NCBI RefSeq assembly: GCF_036013745.1 | Contig: NZ_CP107880.1 | Span: forward strand, 8,866,001 to 8,930,000 | DNA: 64,000 nucleotides | Direction of reading: 5' to 3' | From: Streptomyces sp. NBC_00483 | GTDB lineage: Bacteria > Actinomycetota > Actinomycetes > Streptomycetales > Streptomycetaceae | In this document: in pieces, positions 42,483-52,323 of the stretch | Layout: the number at the start of each line of letters is the position of its first letter | How positions within the stretch are numbered: the first letter of the stretch is position 1 | The notes under the pieces: model-generated | Databases searched by the model: none | The model's input: the letters and a program-made list of their open reading frames with translations, nothing else | What the model was told of the DNA's origin: nothing | Made by a program: the position numbers and the translations under genes

Positions 42483-43616
42483 TCACCCCTCCGGATGCCG
42501 CAACGGCACGACCCCCACGCTCCGCCCGTCGCGGTCCAGGAGCCGGCCCATGTGTTTGACCGTGCGGAGCACCACGGAGCGGTCCGCGACGGTCAGGCGG
42601 GGGAGTTTGCGGGAGAGGTGGGCCTCGAAGGTGTGGACGTCGTGCAGGGTGCGCAGCCACACGTCGACGACCAGGTTGTGCGGGCCCGCCGTGATCGCGC
42701 AGGAACGCACCTCCGGCACCTGGGACAGCACCTGGCTCGTCTCCTCCAGGTACTGACCCGGGACTGATGCGAAGTACACGGCCGAGAGTGGCCAACCGGA
42801 CAGCGGGCGTGCCAGGTCGCAGCGGAGCAGGAGGCGTGAGGAGAGCAGAGCCGCGACCCGTCGGCGCACCGTCGTGAGGGTGGCGTCGCTCGATGCCGCC
42901 AGATCGCGCAGTGTCATCCGGCCGTCCACGCTGAGGAGTTCGAGAAGTCGTGAGTCGAGGCCGTCCCAGCGGGGCGGGGGCGTGGCACCCGTGGGGGCGG
43001 GTGGCGTCGCCGACTGTTCGAGGTGTGCGGTCTGCACCGCGTCCAGGCTGCGCAGCCGCCATCGGCTGCCTTCGGTGGGCAGTCCCGTCGACACATGTGT
43101 GCGGGTCGACCGTACGCCCGCGATCGGCCGGAACAGGCTCGCGGAGAGGCGTGACAGCTCGTCCAGGGTGCGGGTCTGCACGGAGGTCACCACGTCGCGG
43201 CCGCCCGCCGTCAGTTTGATGTTCGGCACCTCGGGGTCCGCCGCGAGGGCCTGAGCCACGTCCTCGGCGGCGCCCGGTTCCGTGTCCACCTCGATGACGC
43301 CCGTGACCACGATCCGGGCGTCGGTGAGGCGCGGGTACGCGGTGACCCAGGCGAGCCCGGCCTCCTCAAGGCGGCGCCAACGGCGCGCCGCCGTCACGGG
43401 ATCGACGCCGAGCACCTCGCCGACCAGGGTCCATGACGCCCGCGGATGGATCTGCAGGGCGTGCACAACACCGCGGTCGAGTTCGTCCAGTTCAACCGGG
43501 GCGGTGGATGTGTCCGGCTCGCCGGATGTGCCGAGCCCGGTCGATGTGCCGGGCCCGCCCGTTGTGTCGGGTCCGGCAGCGTTTCCCTGCCTCCCGGCAC
43601 ATTCCTGCGACTCCAT
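42483..43616 (-). CDS. Double Lrp/AsnC-type regulator
   Basis: 377-aa regulator built from two Lrp-like units. The first winged helix is at residues about 42-90 (ELDELDRGVVHALQIHPRASW), then a RAM-like ligand domain. The second helix-turn-helix starts about 213 (LDSRLLELLSVDGRMTLRDLAA), followed by a second RAM-like domain. The N-terminal 40 residues are low-complexity Gly/Thr/Pro. The ATG at 43614-43616 has GGAAGG at 8 nt. It is divergent from the amidohydrolase-AbgT pair over 152 bp and probably controls it. A single chain replaces the usual dimer. Confidence 0.83.
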   Translation of the reverse strand: MESQECAGRQGNAAGPDTTGGPGTSTGLGTSGEPDTSTAPVELDELDRGVVHALQIHPRASWTLVGEVLGVDPVTAARRWRRLEEAGLAWVTAYPRLTDARIVVTGVIEVDTEPGAAEDVAQALAADPEVPNIKLTAGGRDVVTSVQTRTLDELSRLSASLFRPIAGVRSTRTHVSTGLPTEGSRWRLRSLDAVQTAHLEQSATPPAPTGATPPPRWDGLDSRLLELLSVDGRMTLRDLAASSDATLTTVRRRVAALLSSRLLLRCDLARPLSGWPLSAVYFASVPGQYLEETSQVLSQVPEVRSCAITAGPHNLVVDVWLRTLHDVHTFEAHLSRKLPRLTVADRSVVLRTVKHMGRLLDRDGRSVGVVPLRHPEG

Positions 43617-43768
43617 GGGTGGCACCTTCCTGCGTGCGTCACGCGAATCCCGTACGAACCCTGCGTCGTCACACCGCGATGACGTGTGCATCCCACACTC
43701 CCCTTCAACAGGGCCCACCCACTGCCGACTTCAGGGCCCGCCGTACCGCACAGGAGTGACAGCACGCC

Positions 43769-45076
43769 ATGACGCTCGCCACCACGCCGCACAACCCCCG
43801 GACCCCGCTGCGGATCCACAACGCCCGGCTGGTCGACGGCACCGGTAACCCTCCGGTGGACGACGCCGTCGTCCTTGTCGACGCCACAGGAATCATCACC
43901 TACGCCGGACCCGCGACGGAAGCTCCCCCGAGCGACCAGTCCGCCGCAGATGCCACGACCCGTACCGTGGACGCCGGCGGACGCACCCTGCTGCCCGGCT
44001 TCTTCGACTGCCACGTCCACATGTCCTACGCCCACGGCGCCCACCCCGGGCGCCGCGCCGAACTCGACCCGGTACTCGTCACCTTGGACACCGCCACCCG
44101 GCTGCGCGAGACCCTCGACGCGGGTGTCACCACGGCCCGCGACCTGGCGGGCCTGTCGGCCGGTTACCGTACGGCCGTCGAGACCGGGCGGATCGTCGGC
44201 CCGCGCCTTCAGACCGCCGTCCGCGTCATCAGCCACACCGGCGGCCACGGCGACGTACGCCTGCCGGACGGTACCGACCTGAGCGACGGCATGTCCGTGC
44301 TCGCCGACACCACCGACGAGGCCCGGATCGCTGTGCGCCGCGTGATCCGGGCGGGCGCCGACCTGGTGAAGGTGTGTGCCACCGGTGGCATGGGCAGCCC
44401 GTACGACGACCCGGACGACGAGGGCCTCTACGAGGAGGAGATCCGCGCCGTCGTCGACGAGGCCCGGCGGCACGGGGACCGGCCCGTCGCCGCGCACGCG
44501 CAGGGCAACGCGGGCATCCTCAACGCGATCCGCGGCGGTGTCACCAGCATCGAGCACGGCTACGGCATCGACGACAGGGCGATCGACCTGGCGGGGGAGC
44601 GGGACATCTTCGTCGTGCCGACGCTGTCCACCGTGTACGCGGGCATCAACAAGGACACGATGCCGGACTACCACTATCAGAAGAAGACCCGCTGGTCCGG
44701 GCTGACCAAGGAGAACATCGCCCACGCCATCGAGCGCGGCTCGCGGATCGCGCTCGGCACGGACGCCGCCGTCGGCCCGCACGGTGTGAATCTGATGGAA
44801 CTCAGTTATCTGGTCGACCTCGGTATGGATCCGATGGATGCCATCGTCGCCGGTACGCGGACTTCGGCCGAACTTCTCGGCGTGGATGAACAGTTGGGCA
44901 GTGTGACGGCGGGGCGTGTCGCCGATCTCGTGCTGTGTGATGGTGACCCGCTGGCCGACATCGGTGTGCTCGGTGACCCCGGAAACGTCGTCTGTGTCGT
45001 CCAGGACGGCATCGTCCGTAAGGATCTGCTGGGTCTCGTCGATGGCGCCGCGTGTGCGGACGGGAGGCGGCCATGA
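43769..45076 (+). CDS. Metal-dependent amidohydrolase (imidazolonepropionase/prolidase-like)
   Basis: 435-aa amidohydrolase superfamily enzyme. Metal ligands are His-x-His in GFFDCHVHMSYAHG, the Lys in ADLVKVCATGGMGSP, the His in VAAHAQGN and SIEHGYG, and the Asp in IALGTDAAVGPHG. The C terminus VTAGRVADLVLCDGDPL is typical of this group, which cleaves small amides, cyclic ureas or dipeptides. Its stop overlaps the AbgT transporter start by 4 bp (ATGA). Together they suggest import and hydrolysis of one substrate under the divergent Lrp-type regulator. Confidence 0.85.
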   Translation: MTLATTPHNPRTPLRIHNARLVDGTGNPPVDDAVVLVDATGIITYAGPATEAPPSDQSAADATTRTVDAGGRTLLPGFFDCHVHMSYAHGAHPGRRAELDPVLVTLDTATRLRETLDAGVTTARDLAGLSAGYRTAVETGRIVGPRLQTAVRVISHTGGHGDVRLPDGTDLSDGMSVLADTTDEARIAVRRVIRAGADLVKVCATGGMGSPYDDPDDEGLYEEEIRAVVDEARRHGDRPVAAHAQGNAGILNAIRGGVTSIEHGYGIDDRAIDLAGERDIFVVPTLSTVYAGINKDTMPDYHYQKKTRWSGLTKENIAHAIERGSRIALGTDAAVGPHGVNLMELSYLVDLGMDPMDAIVAGTRTSAELLGVDEQLGSVTAGRVADLVLCDGDPLADIGVLGDPGNVVCVVQDGIVRKDLLGLVDGAACADGRRP

Positions 45077-46653
45077 AGTCTCCGGTGACTGAGTTGTCAG
45101 CTTCCGAAGGGCAGGGGGCGGGGCCCGGGAAGGAGAAGCCGCGTGGCGTCGACCGGGTGCTTTCCTGGATCGAGCGGGCCGGAAACGCCCTGCCCCATCC
45201 GGTCGTCCTGTTCACCGCGTTGTTCGCGGTGGTGGCCGTGGTCTCCACCGCGCTCGCCCTCGCCGATGTGTCCGTCACCGTGCCGGGCACGGACGACACC
45301 AGGCACATCACCGGCCTGCTCACCGGCGGGGGTGTGCGCTGGCTGGTGGAGAACCTTGTCACCAACTTCGCCGCGTTCCCGCCGATCGCCGCCGTACTGC
45401 TCATGATCATGGCGGTGGGTGTCGCGGAGAAGGCGGGCCTGCTGGAGACCGCGATGCGGGCCACCCTGGCCCGCGCGCCGCGCGCCTTCCTGCCGTATCT
45501 GGTGGCGCTGGTCGCCTGTCAGGCGCACATGATGAGCGACGTGGCGGCCATCGTGCTGCCGCCGCTGGCCGCCGTCGTCTTCAAGAGCGCCGGTCGGCAC
45601 CCGGCGGCGGGCCTGATCGGCGGCTTCGCCTGTGTCACCGCCGGGTACGCGGCCGGGTTCACGATCGGTTCGCTCGACGCCCTCTACACGGGCATCACCC
45701 AGCAGGCCGTTGGCGTCCTGCCCGCCTCGCACCATGTCGACGTCAACATCCTCGCCAACTACTTCTTCACCGCCACCAGCAGCCTCGTACTCGGCCTGCT
45801 CGGCGGCTTCCTGATCAGTCGGATCCTCGAACCCCGCCTGCCTGTCTACGAGTTGGGTGACGACGCCCCGGGGGACGACGTCATCCCGCTGACCCCGGCC
45901 CAGCGCCGCGGCCTGCTGTTCAGCGCGCTGGCCGTCGTCGCGTACGCGGCCGTCGTGCTGTCCCTGTGGCTGCCCGGCGGCGCGCCACTGCGCGGCGAAG
46001 GCGGGGCGCTGGTGCCGTCGCCGCTGCTCACCGGCATCGTCCCGGTGCTCTTCGGGGCATTCCTGCTCGCGGGCACGGTCTACGGCTTCACGGTGAAGAC
46101 ACTGACCGGCTCCGAAGGTGTCATCACCGCGATGACCGACTCGGTGAAGAACATGGCGGGCTACGTCGTCATGATGTTCGTCGCCGCGCAGGTCATCGCG
46201 GTGTTCAACTGGTCGAACCTGGGCGTCCTGCTCGCCGTGAAGGCCGCGGCCCTCCTGCAGTCCATCGGACTGACCGGCTTCGGCGCCCTGGTGGCCTTCG
46301 TCCTCCTCGTCTCGTGTCTCAATCTGGTGGTCATCTCCGGCTCGGCGCTGTGGTCCCTGATCGGGCCGGTCTTCGTCCCCGCGTTCATGCTGCTCGGCAT
46401 GAACCCGGCGCTCAGCCAGGCGGCGTTCCGCATCGGGGACTCGGCGACCGCGGTCATCACACCGATGAACCCGTACGTGTTCCTGCTCCTGGCCCTGCTC
46501 CAGCGCTACGAACCCGAGGCACGGCTCGGCACGCTCATCTCACGGCTCGCCATCTTCGTGCTGCCGTTCATGGTGGCGTGGCTCGCGATCCTCGCCATCT
46601 TCTACGGGTTCGACCTGCCGCTGGGGCCGGGAGTGGGCGTCGGTCTCAAGTAG
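45073..46653 (+). CDS. AbgT family transporter
   Basis: 526-aa membrane protein of the AbgT family (p-aminobenzoyl-glutamate uptake in E. coli, sulfonamide export in others), with about 11-13 helices and hairpins. Family marks are the GNALPHPVVLFTALF start, MMSDVAAIVLPPLAAVVF, GYAAGFTIGSLDALYTGITQ and FRIGDSATAVITPMNPY near the end. The ATG at 45073 is coupled to the amidohydrolase by a 4-bp overlap. The coupling favours import of an amide for hydrolysis, but drug efflux is a known alternative for AbgT proteins. Confidence 0.88.
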   Translation: MKSPVTELSASEGQGAGPGKEKPRGVDRVLSWIERAGNALPHPVVLFTALFAVVAVVSTALALADVSVTVPGTDDTRHITGLLTGGGVRWLVENLVTNFAAFPPIAAVLLMIMAVGVAEKAGLLETAMRATLARAPRAFLPYLVALVACQAHMMSDVAAIVLPPLAAVVFKSAGRHPAAGLIGGFACVTAGYAAGFTIGSLDALYTGITQQAVGVLPASHHVDVNILANYFFTATSSLVLGLLGGFLISRILEPRLPVYELGDDAPGDDVIPLTPAQRRGLLFSALAVVAYAAVVLSLWLPGGAPLRGEGGALVPSPLLTGIVPVLFGAFLLAGTVYGFTVKTLTGSEGVITAMTDSVKNMAGYVVMMFVAAQVIAVFNWSNLGVLLAVKAAALLQSIGLTGFGALVAFVLLVSCLNLVVISGSALWSLIGPVFVPAFMLLGMNPALSQAAFRIGDSATAVITPMNPYVFLLLALLQRYEPEARLGTLISRLAIFVLPFMVAWLAILAIFYGFDLPLGPGVGVGLK

Positions 46654-46670
46654 CCGGACCCGCCGTGCCG

Positions 46671-47702
46671 TCAGGGCCGCAGTGTCAGCAGACCCGGACG
46701 GTAGGGCAGGAGGCCGTAGTCGCCGCCGGAGTTGGGGCTGCGTCCCTGGTAGAGCAGCTGAAGGTTGCAGGGGTCGACGGTCATGGTCTGATCGGCGTTG
46801 GTGCGGAGCAGTTCGCCGTGGCTGATGTCGTTGGTCCAGGTGGCGCCGCTGTTGGCCTTGCCGGCGAAGGGGTTGCTCTCGGTCGCGGCCTGGGGTGTCC
46901 ACGAGCCGTTCAGGCTGGTGGCGGTGAACGAGCGGAAGTAGCGGCCCTGGGAGCCGATCGCCTCGACCATCATGAGGTAGCGGTTCTGGCCCTGGAGCTT
47001 GTACACCTGCGGGGCTTCGAACAGGTTGTTCGTCGTATCGCTCATGACCGTGGTGTACGAGGAGCCGAAGCTGCCCGGGAAGTTCCCGATCGGCATGCTC
47101 GCCCGGTAGATCTTGCCGTTGTCACCGGCGAAGAACAGGTACATGTTCGTCCCGTCACCGATGATCGTCTGGTCGATGGGTCCTGTCCCGGAGCCGGTGA
47201 TGCTTCCGGAGAAGAGCACGTGCTCGGACGACCAGCCGTTCGGGTTGGTGGGGTCGCTCGACGTCCGGTACGAGAAGGCGCTCCCGCCCCACTGGTAGGT
47301 GAGCACCCAGATGCTCTTCGGCGCGAAGTAGAAGAGCGAGGGTGCGACGGTGGCGGAGGACATGGTGTTCTGGCCGGCCGAGGCCATGTCCGACCAGTTG
47401 GTGAACGGGGTGAAGTTCATCGACCCCCACTTCGTCCCCGTGTCGTGCGTCGTCGCGTAGACGAGCTGCTTGCCGTTGTACGGGGCGACGGTGAAGTCCT
47501 TGAGCGAGGCCCATCCCGACTTGGGCTGCGCCAGCGTGCCCGTGGATGCCCAGCGGTATGTCGACGGGAGATCGCAGGCGTTGGGGGCCGCGGTCGCCGC
47601 GCCGACGGGCTGGGCGCCGAGGAAGGCGGCCGCGAGCGACAGGGGTGCGAGGACCGCGAGCAGGCGTCTCAGGGGGACCGGGGACGGTCGGCGGAACCAC
47701 AT
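46671..47702 (-). CDS. Secreted GH62 alpha-L-arabinofuranosidase
   Basis: 343-aa extracellular enzyme that removes arabinose side chains from arabinoxylan. The signal peptide is at residues 1-37 ([19 protein letters not shown], then a hydrophobic core ending [13 protein letters not shown]). The GH62 five-blade core follows directly: [65 protein letters not shown] and [17 protein letters not shown]. There is no carbohydrate-binding module. The ATG at 47700-47702 has AAGGGAG at 9 nt. It is divergent from the GH10 xylanase, its natural partner in xylan breakdown. Confidence 0.92.
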   Translation of the reverse strand: MWFRRPSPVPLRRLLAVLAPLSLAAAFLGAQPVGAATAAPNACDLPSTYRWASTGTLAQPKSGWASLKDFTVAPYNGKQLVYATTHDTGTKWGSMNFTPFTNWSDMASAGQNTMSSATVAPSLFYFAPKSIWVLTYQWGGSAFSYRTSSDPTNPNGWSSEHVLFSGSITGSGTGPIDQTIIGDGTNMYLFFAGDNGKIYRASMPIGNFPGSFGSSYTTVMSDTTNNLFEAPQVYKLQGQNRYLMMVEAIGSQGRYFRSFTATSLNGSWTPQAATESNPFAGKANSGATWTNDISHGELLRTNADQTMTVDPCNLQLLYQGRSPNSGGDYGLLPYRPGLLTLRP

Positions 47703-49043
<1,341 letters not shown>

Positions 49044-49071
49044 GTATACGCGGGTATACGCGTCCTGATGA

Positions 49072-49111
49072 GTCGGCCGCGGCTGGTCCTGCTGGGTCAG
49101 CCGCGGCCGAC
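49072..49111. terminator. 14-bp hairpin shared by the xylanase and hydrolase gene ends
   Basis: GTCGGCCGCGGCTG (49072-49085) pairs perfectly with its complement at 49098-49111. The right arm covers the last codons of the convergent hydrolase gene (stop at 49097-49099), so one structure ends both transcripts. A direct repeat of GTATACGCG lies between the xylanase stop and the hairpin. Confidence 0.65.
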
Positions 49112-49924
49112 CCAGTCCACGACGGTGTCGGCGAACTCCTGCGGAACCTGCTCCGGCGCCGCCACATGACCGCCGGACAGCACCCGTGTCCCGCAGCCGA
49201 GCGCGGCGGCGAACTTCGCGAGGGAGGGACGCGAGTAGTGGTCGTCCGGCGCGCAGACGGCGAGGGTGCGGGCAGTGACGAGGGGCAGGCGCCCCTCCAT
49301 GTCGTAGCCGGGGATGGCCCGATGACCCTCTTCGACACGGTCGAGGACGGTCAGCGCGTCGATGACGTACCGGGTGAGGGGCGCCTCCTCGCCCGGCCGG
49401 TAGAAGCCGCTGCGCCGGTCCCACAGCTCTTGCAGGTGGGAGCCGTCGGGTTTCAGGTCGACGTGGTCGACCCGGTGTCCCGCGGCCGAGGCGCGCCGCT
49501 TCTCGTCGTCGACGAACGGCGTCCCGGACAGCAGCAGGCTCGCCACCCGGTCCCGCAGGCGCGCGGCCACCTCGACCGCGATCACCCCGCCCGTGTGATG
49601 GCCGACCAAGTGGAGTGTTTCGAGGCCGAGTTGGTCGACGAGTTCGCAGACGGCGTCCGCGAACCGGTCGATGGTGTGCGGCCCCTCGGGCTTGGCGGAC
49701 GCCCCGTAGCCGAGGGTGTCCATGGCGATCGCCCGGTACCGGGCGCCGACCAGGGGGAGTACGTCGAGGTACTCCGTCCAGGAGCGGGGTGTCTGATGGA
49801 GCAGCAGCACGGGCTCGCCGCTGCCGGACTCCACGTAGTGCAACTGGCCGAAACGGCTGGGGACATAGCCCTTTCGCAGCGTGTCCGTGTCCGCGTACGT
49901 GTTCGCGAACGTCGTGTCCGTCAT
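49097..49924 (-). CDS. Alpha/beta hydrolase with His in the nucleophile position
   Basis: 275-aa alpha/beta-fold protein. The oxyanion segment is VLLLHQTPRSWTEY and the core strands and helices are complete, but the nucleophile elbow reads LVGHHTGGVIA where Gly-His-Ser-x-Gly is expected. The acid (APDDHY) and the final His (SGGHVAAPEQ) are in place. It may use another nucleophile, act as a C-C lyase by a different route or be non-hydrolytic. The ATG at 49922-49924 is 17 bp behind the ferredoxin gene. It closes the reductase-ferredoxin-hydrolase transcript. Confidence 0.8.
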   Translation of the reverse strand: MTDTTFANTYADTDTLRKGYVPSRFGQLHYVESGSGEPVLLLHQTPRSWTEYLDVLPLVGARYRAIAMDTLGYGASAKPEGPHTIDRFADAVCELVDQLGLETLHLVGHHTGGVIAVEVAARLRDRVASLLLSGTPFVDDEKRRASAAGHRVDHVDLKPDGSHLQELWDRRSGFYRPGEEAPLTRYVIDALTVLDRVEEGHRAIPGYDMEGRLPLVTARTLAVCAPDDHYSRPSLAKFAAALGCGTRVLSGGHVAAPEQVPQEFADTVVDWVGRG

Positions 49925-49941
49925 ACGTGGGTCGGCGGCGC

Positions 49942-50262
49942 TCACCGGGTGCTCACCAGCTCCGTGTCGACGCCCACCGGGCCGAGGGGTGTCGCACCGC
50001 CGGGGGAGCCGAGCGCGGCGTCGCGGCCCGGCAGGATCTCCACGAAGAAGCGCTTGTTGTCCTCGCGGAAGTCGGGGTCGGCCTTGCGGTCGACGGTGAT
50101 CGCCTGCTCCGGGCAGGCCACTTCGCAGGCCCCGCAGTCGATGCACTCCATGGGGTTGATGTAGAGCTTGCGCTCACCCTCGTAGATGCAGTCGACCGGG
50201 CACTCCTCCATGCAGGACCGGTCCATGATGTCGACGCAGGACGAGCCGATGACGTACGCCAT
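49942..50262 (-). CDS. 7Fe-type ferredoxin with C-terminal extension
   Basis: 106-aa ferredoxin of the FdxA type. The first cluster ligands are in SSCVDIMDRSCMEECPVDC, the pattern for a 3Fe-4S site plus a shared Cys. The second group is in ECIDCGACEVACPEQAI, the 4Fe-4S site. After residue 75 a 30-residue tail without cysteines follows. It is 7 bp behind the NAD(P) reductase gene, so the two probably form an electron chain, and the natural acceptor in this cluster is the Rieske oxygenase at 54786-56057. The tail and that pairing are unusual. Confidence 0.9.
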   Translation of the reverse strand: MAYVIGSSCVDIMDRSCMEECPVDCIYEGERKLYINPMECIDCGACEVACPEQAITVDRKADPDFREDNKRFFVEILPGRDAALGSPGGATPLGPVGVDTELVSTR

Positions 50263-50269
50263 GGTGTGT

Positions 50270-51274
50270 TCAGTGCTCCTTCTCGGTGGAGTGCCCGGGG
50301 AACAGGGCCGCCTCCGGGTCGATGACGGTGGCCGCGTTGTTGACGGCGGTGGCGGCCTCGCCGAAGCCGACCGAGATCAGGCGGACCTTGCCGGGGTAGT
50401 CGGTGATGTCACCCGCGGCGAACACGCGCGGCAGGTTGGTGGCCATGTGGGTGTCGACGGTGATCTTCCGGGCCTGGAGGTCGAGTCCCCAGTGCTGCAA
50501 CGGGCCCAGGTCGGCGAGGAAGCCGAGCGCGGCGACGACGGTGCCGGCCGGGACGAGGCGGGTCTCCTTCGTCGTACGGTGCCGGATCTCGGCCTGCTCG
50601 ACCCGGTCGGCGCCGATGAGCCGGCTCACCTCGCTGTCGGTGACGATCTCCACGCCGAGGTCGCGGACCTTCTCGACGGACGCCGCGTGGGCGCGGAAGC
50701 GGGCCGTGCGGTGCACGAGGGTGACCGAGCGGGCGATCGGGGCGAGCAGGGCCGCCCAGTCGAAGGCGCTGTCACCGCCGCCGACGACGACCACGTCCCG
50801 GTCCGCGTGCACGGACGGCTCCGGCACGAAGTACTCCAGGCCCCGCCCGAGGAACTCCTCCCCGGCGGGCAGCGGGCGAGGTGTGAACGTCCCCACGCCG
50901 CCCGTGATGACAACGGCCCTGGCCCGCACCGTCGCCCCACGGTCGCTGCGGACGACCGGCAGCCCGTCGGCGTCGTGCGCCAGCTCGGCGGCCCGGTGGC
51001 CGAGGAGATAGCGCGGGCAGTACGGCTCGGCCTGCGCGACGAGACCGTCCACCAGGTCCCGGCCGCGTACGGAGAGGAAGCCGGCGATGTCGAAGATCGG
51101 CTTCTCGGGGTACATCGCGCTGATCTGCCCCCCGAGCTGCGGCAGTACGTCCATGACGGTGACGGTCAGACCGCGGAACCCGGCGTAATACGCGCCGTAC
51201 AGGCCCGCCGGACCGGCGCCGATGATCAGGACGTCGGTGGTCAGGACGTCGGTGTCGTCGGTGAGTTGGCTCAT
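50270..51274 (-). CDS. Thioredoxin-reductase-like ferredoxin-NAD(P) reductase
   Basis: 334-aa FAD protein with the two-Rossmann layout of TrxR-type ferredoxin-NADP reductases. The FAD motif is IIGAGPAGLYGAYYAGFRG, the pyridine-nucleotide motif is VVVVGGGDSAFDWA and the second FAD site is RVFAAGDITDYPGKVRLI. The redox-active CxxC of thioredoxin reductase is absent, which supports ferredoxin reduction. The ATG at 51272-51274 begins the fold. A copy of the 17-bp palindrome lies 44 nt upstream. It heads the reductase-ferredoxin-hydrolase transcript. Confidence 0.88.
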   Translation of the reverse strand: MSQLTDDTDVLTTDVLIIGAGPAGLYGAYYAGFRGLTVTVMDVLPQLGGQISAMYPEKPIFDIAGFLSVRGRDLVDGLVAQAEPYCPRYLLGHRAAELAHDADGLPVVRSDRGATVRARAVVITGGVGTFTPRPLPAGEEFLGRGLEYFVPEPSVHADRDVVVVGGGDSAFDWAALLAPIARSVTLVHRTARFRAHAASVEKVRDLGVEIVTDSEVSRLIGADRVEQAEIRHRTTKETRLVPAGTVVAALGFLADLGPLQHWGLDLQARKITVDTHMATNLPRVFAAGDITDYPGKVRLISVGFGEAATAVNNAATVIDPEAALFPGHSTEKEH

Positions 51275-51318
51275 GGTGGTGAGCGTAGGAACGAGGGAGC
51301 GGTTCTCCCTATGGAGTC

Positions 51319-51335
51319 GTTCCGGTGAGCAGGAC
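51319..51335. promoter_or_regulatory. 17-bp 6-5-6 pseudo-palindrome, site A
   Basis: GTTCCG-GTGAG-CAGGAC: the left arm and spacer match the better copies, and the right arm is degenerate. It lies 44 nt before the reductase start codon. It is the only such element I see in the 182-bp interval to the IclR gene. Confidence 0.5.
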
Positions 51336-51399
51336 GGTCTCTGGGGTGGGTGGTCCGTGGGGTGGTGGCCCGTGGGGTGGGTGGGTCGGAACGCGGCGA

Positions 51400-51423
51400 G
51401 GGGCCCGCCGTTCGGCGGGCCCC
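51400..51423. terminator. hairpin behind the IclR gene
   Basis: GGGGCCCGCC and GGCGGGCCCC form a perfect 10-bp stem with a GTTC loop, 33 bp after the minus-strand IclR stop. It separates the Rieske-to-IclR transcript from the reductase transcript. Next to it (51341-51390) is a G-rich run with repeated GTGGGGTGG units. Confidence 0.75.
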
Positions 51424-51456
51424 TTCGTGCTTGTGGTGCGTGACGGCGCCAGGTCC

Positions 51457-52323
51457 CTAGGCCAGTGACCGACCGATGCCAAGTGCTGCCGTACGCAAGG
51501 TAGTTGCGTGACCGGCCGCATCCATCCGGTACGTGGGCGCCGTGATCGACAGCGCGCCCACCAGCGTGGTGCGTCCGGCGAACACCGGCACGGCCAGGCT
51601 CGCGTAACCGAGCCTGATCTCCTCGGACTCCAGGGCGATGCCCTCGTCCCGGATCCGGTCGAGCTGGGCGCGCAGCCGGCCCGGTGACACCACCGTGTGC
51701 CGGGTGATCGGCTTGAGGCCGCTGCGCACCACGTCGACGAAGAGCGACGGCGGCGAGTGCGCGAGGATCGCCTTGCCGGTGCCCGTGCAGTACAGCGGGA
51801 GCCGGCCCGCGATCCGGGACTCCGCGTTCAACCCGCGGTGCGGGAAGATCTTGTCCAGGTAGACGACGTCCAGGCTGTCGTGGATGGCGAAGTGGATGGT
51901 CTCCCGCGTGATCAGGAGCAGGTCCTCCATGTAGGGCTGCACCGCCTCGCGCAGGATGCGCTGCCGGTGAACCCGCTGCCCCAGCTCGAACAGCCGCAGC
52001 CCGAGCCGGTAGTCGCACCCCTCGCGCTCCAACAACCCCCAGGTGACGAGCTCTTGGGCCAGCCGGTGCACCGTGGCCTTCGCCGCCCCCGACCGGCGCA
52101 CCAGTTCGGCCAGGGAGAGGGCGGAGTCGTCGGAGGTGAAGGCCTCCAGGATCGGACGGACCTTCCCCAGAACGGAGTTCATGGGGTCGGTCCCTGCCGC
52201 GTCGGCCTCGGACTCCGGCTCGTTGTCGGAGCGTTCGGAGCGTACGGACGAGAGGACGAATCCGGCAGGTGGCGTCGCGGTCGGCCGGCGGTCGGCCGGC
52301 GGTGCTCCGGCCGCCGCGCTCAT
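51457..52323 (-). CDS. IclR family transcriptional regulator (meta-cleavage cluster)
   Basis: 288-aa regulator. A low-complexity N terminus of about 45 residues precedes the winged helix (residues about 48-105: MNSVLGKVRPILEAFTSDD, LSLAELVRRSGAAKATVHRL). The effector domain follows (IHFAIHDSLDVVYLDKIFPH, LYCTGTGKAILAHSP, LVGALSITAPTYRMD). I start at the ATG 52321-52323, which overlaps the extradiol dioxygenase stop by 4 bp; an ATG at 52180-52182 would give only the domain. As the last gene of the Rieske transcript it is probably autoregulated through sites before 56057. Confidence 0.85.
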   Translation of the reverse strand: MSAAAGAPPADRRPTATPPAGFVLSSVRSERSDNEPESEADAAGTDPMNSVLGKVRPILEAFTSDDSALSLAELVRRSGAAKATVHRLAQELVTWGLLEREGCDYRLGLRLFELGQRVHRQRILREAVQPYMEDLLLITRETIHFAIHDSLDVVYLDKIFPHRGLNAESRIAGRLPLYCTGTGKAILAHSPPSLFVDVVRSGLKPITRHTVVSPGRLRAQLDRIRDEGIALESEEIRLGYASLAVPVFAGRTTLVGALSITAPTYRMDAAGHATTLRTAALGIGRSLA

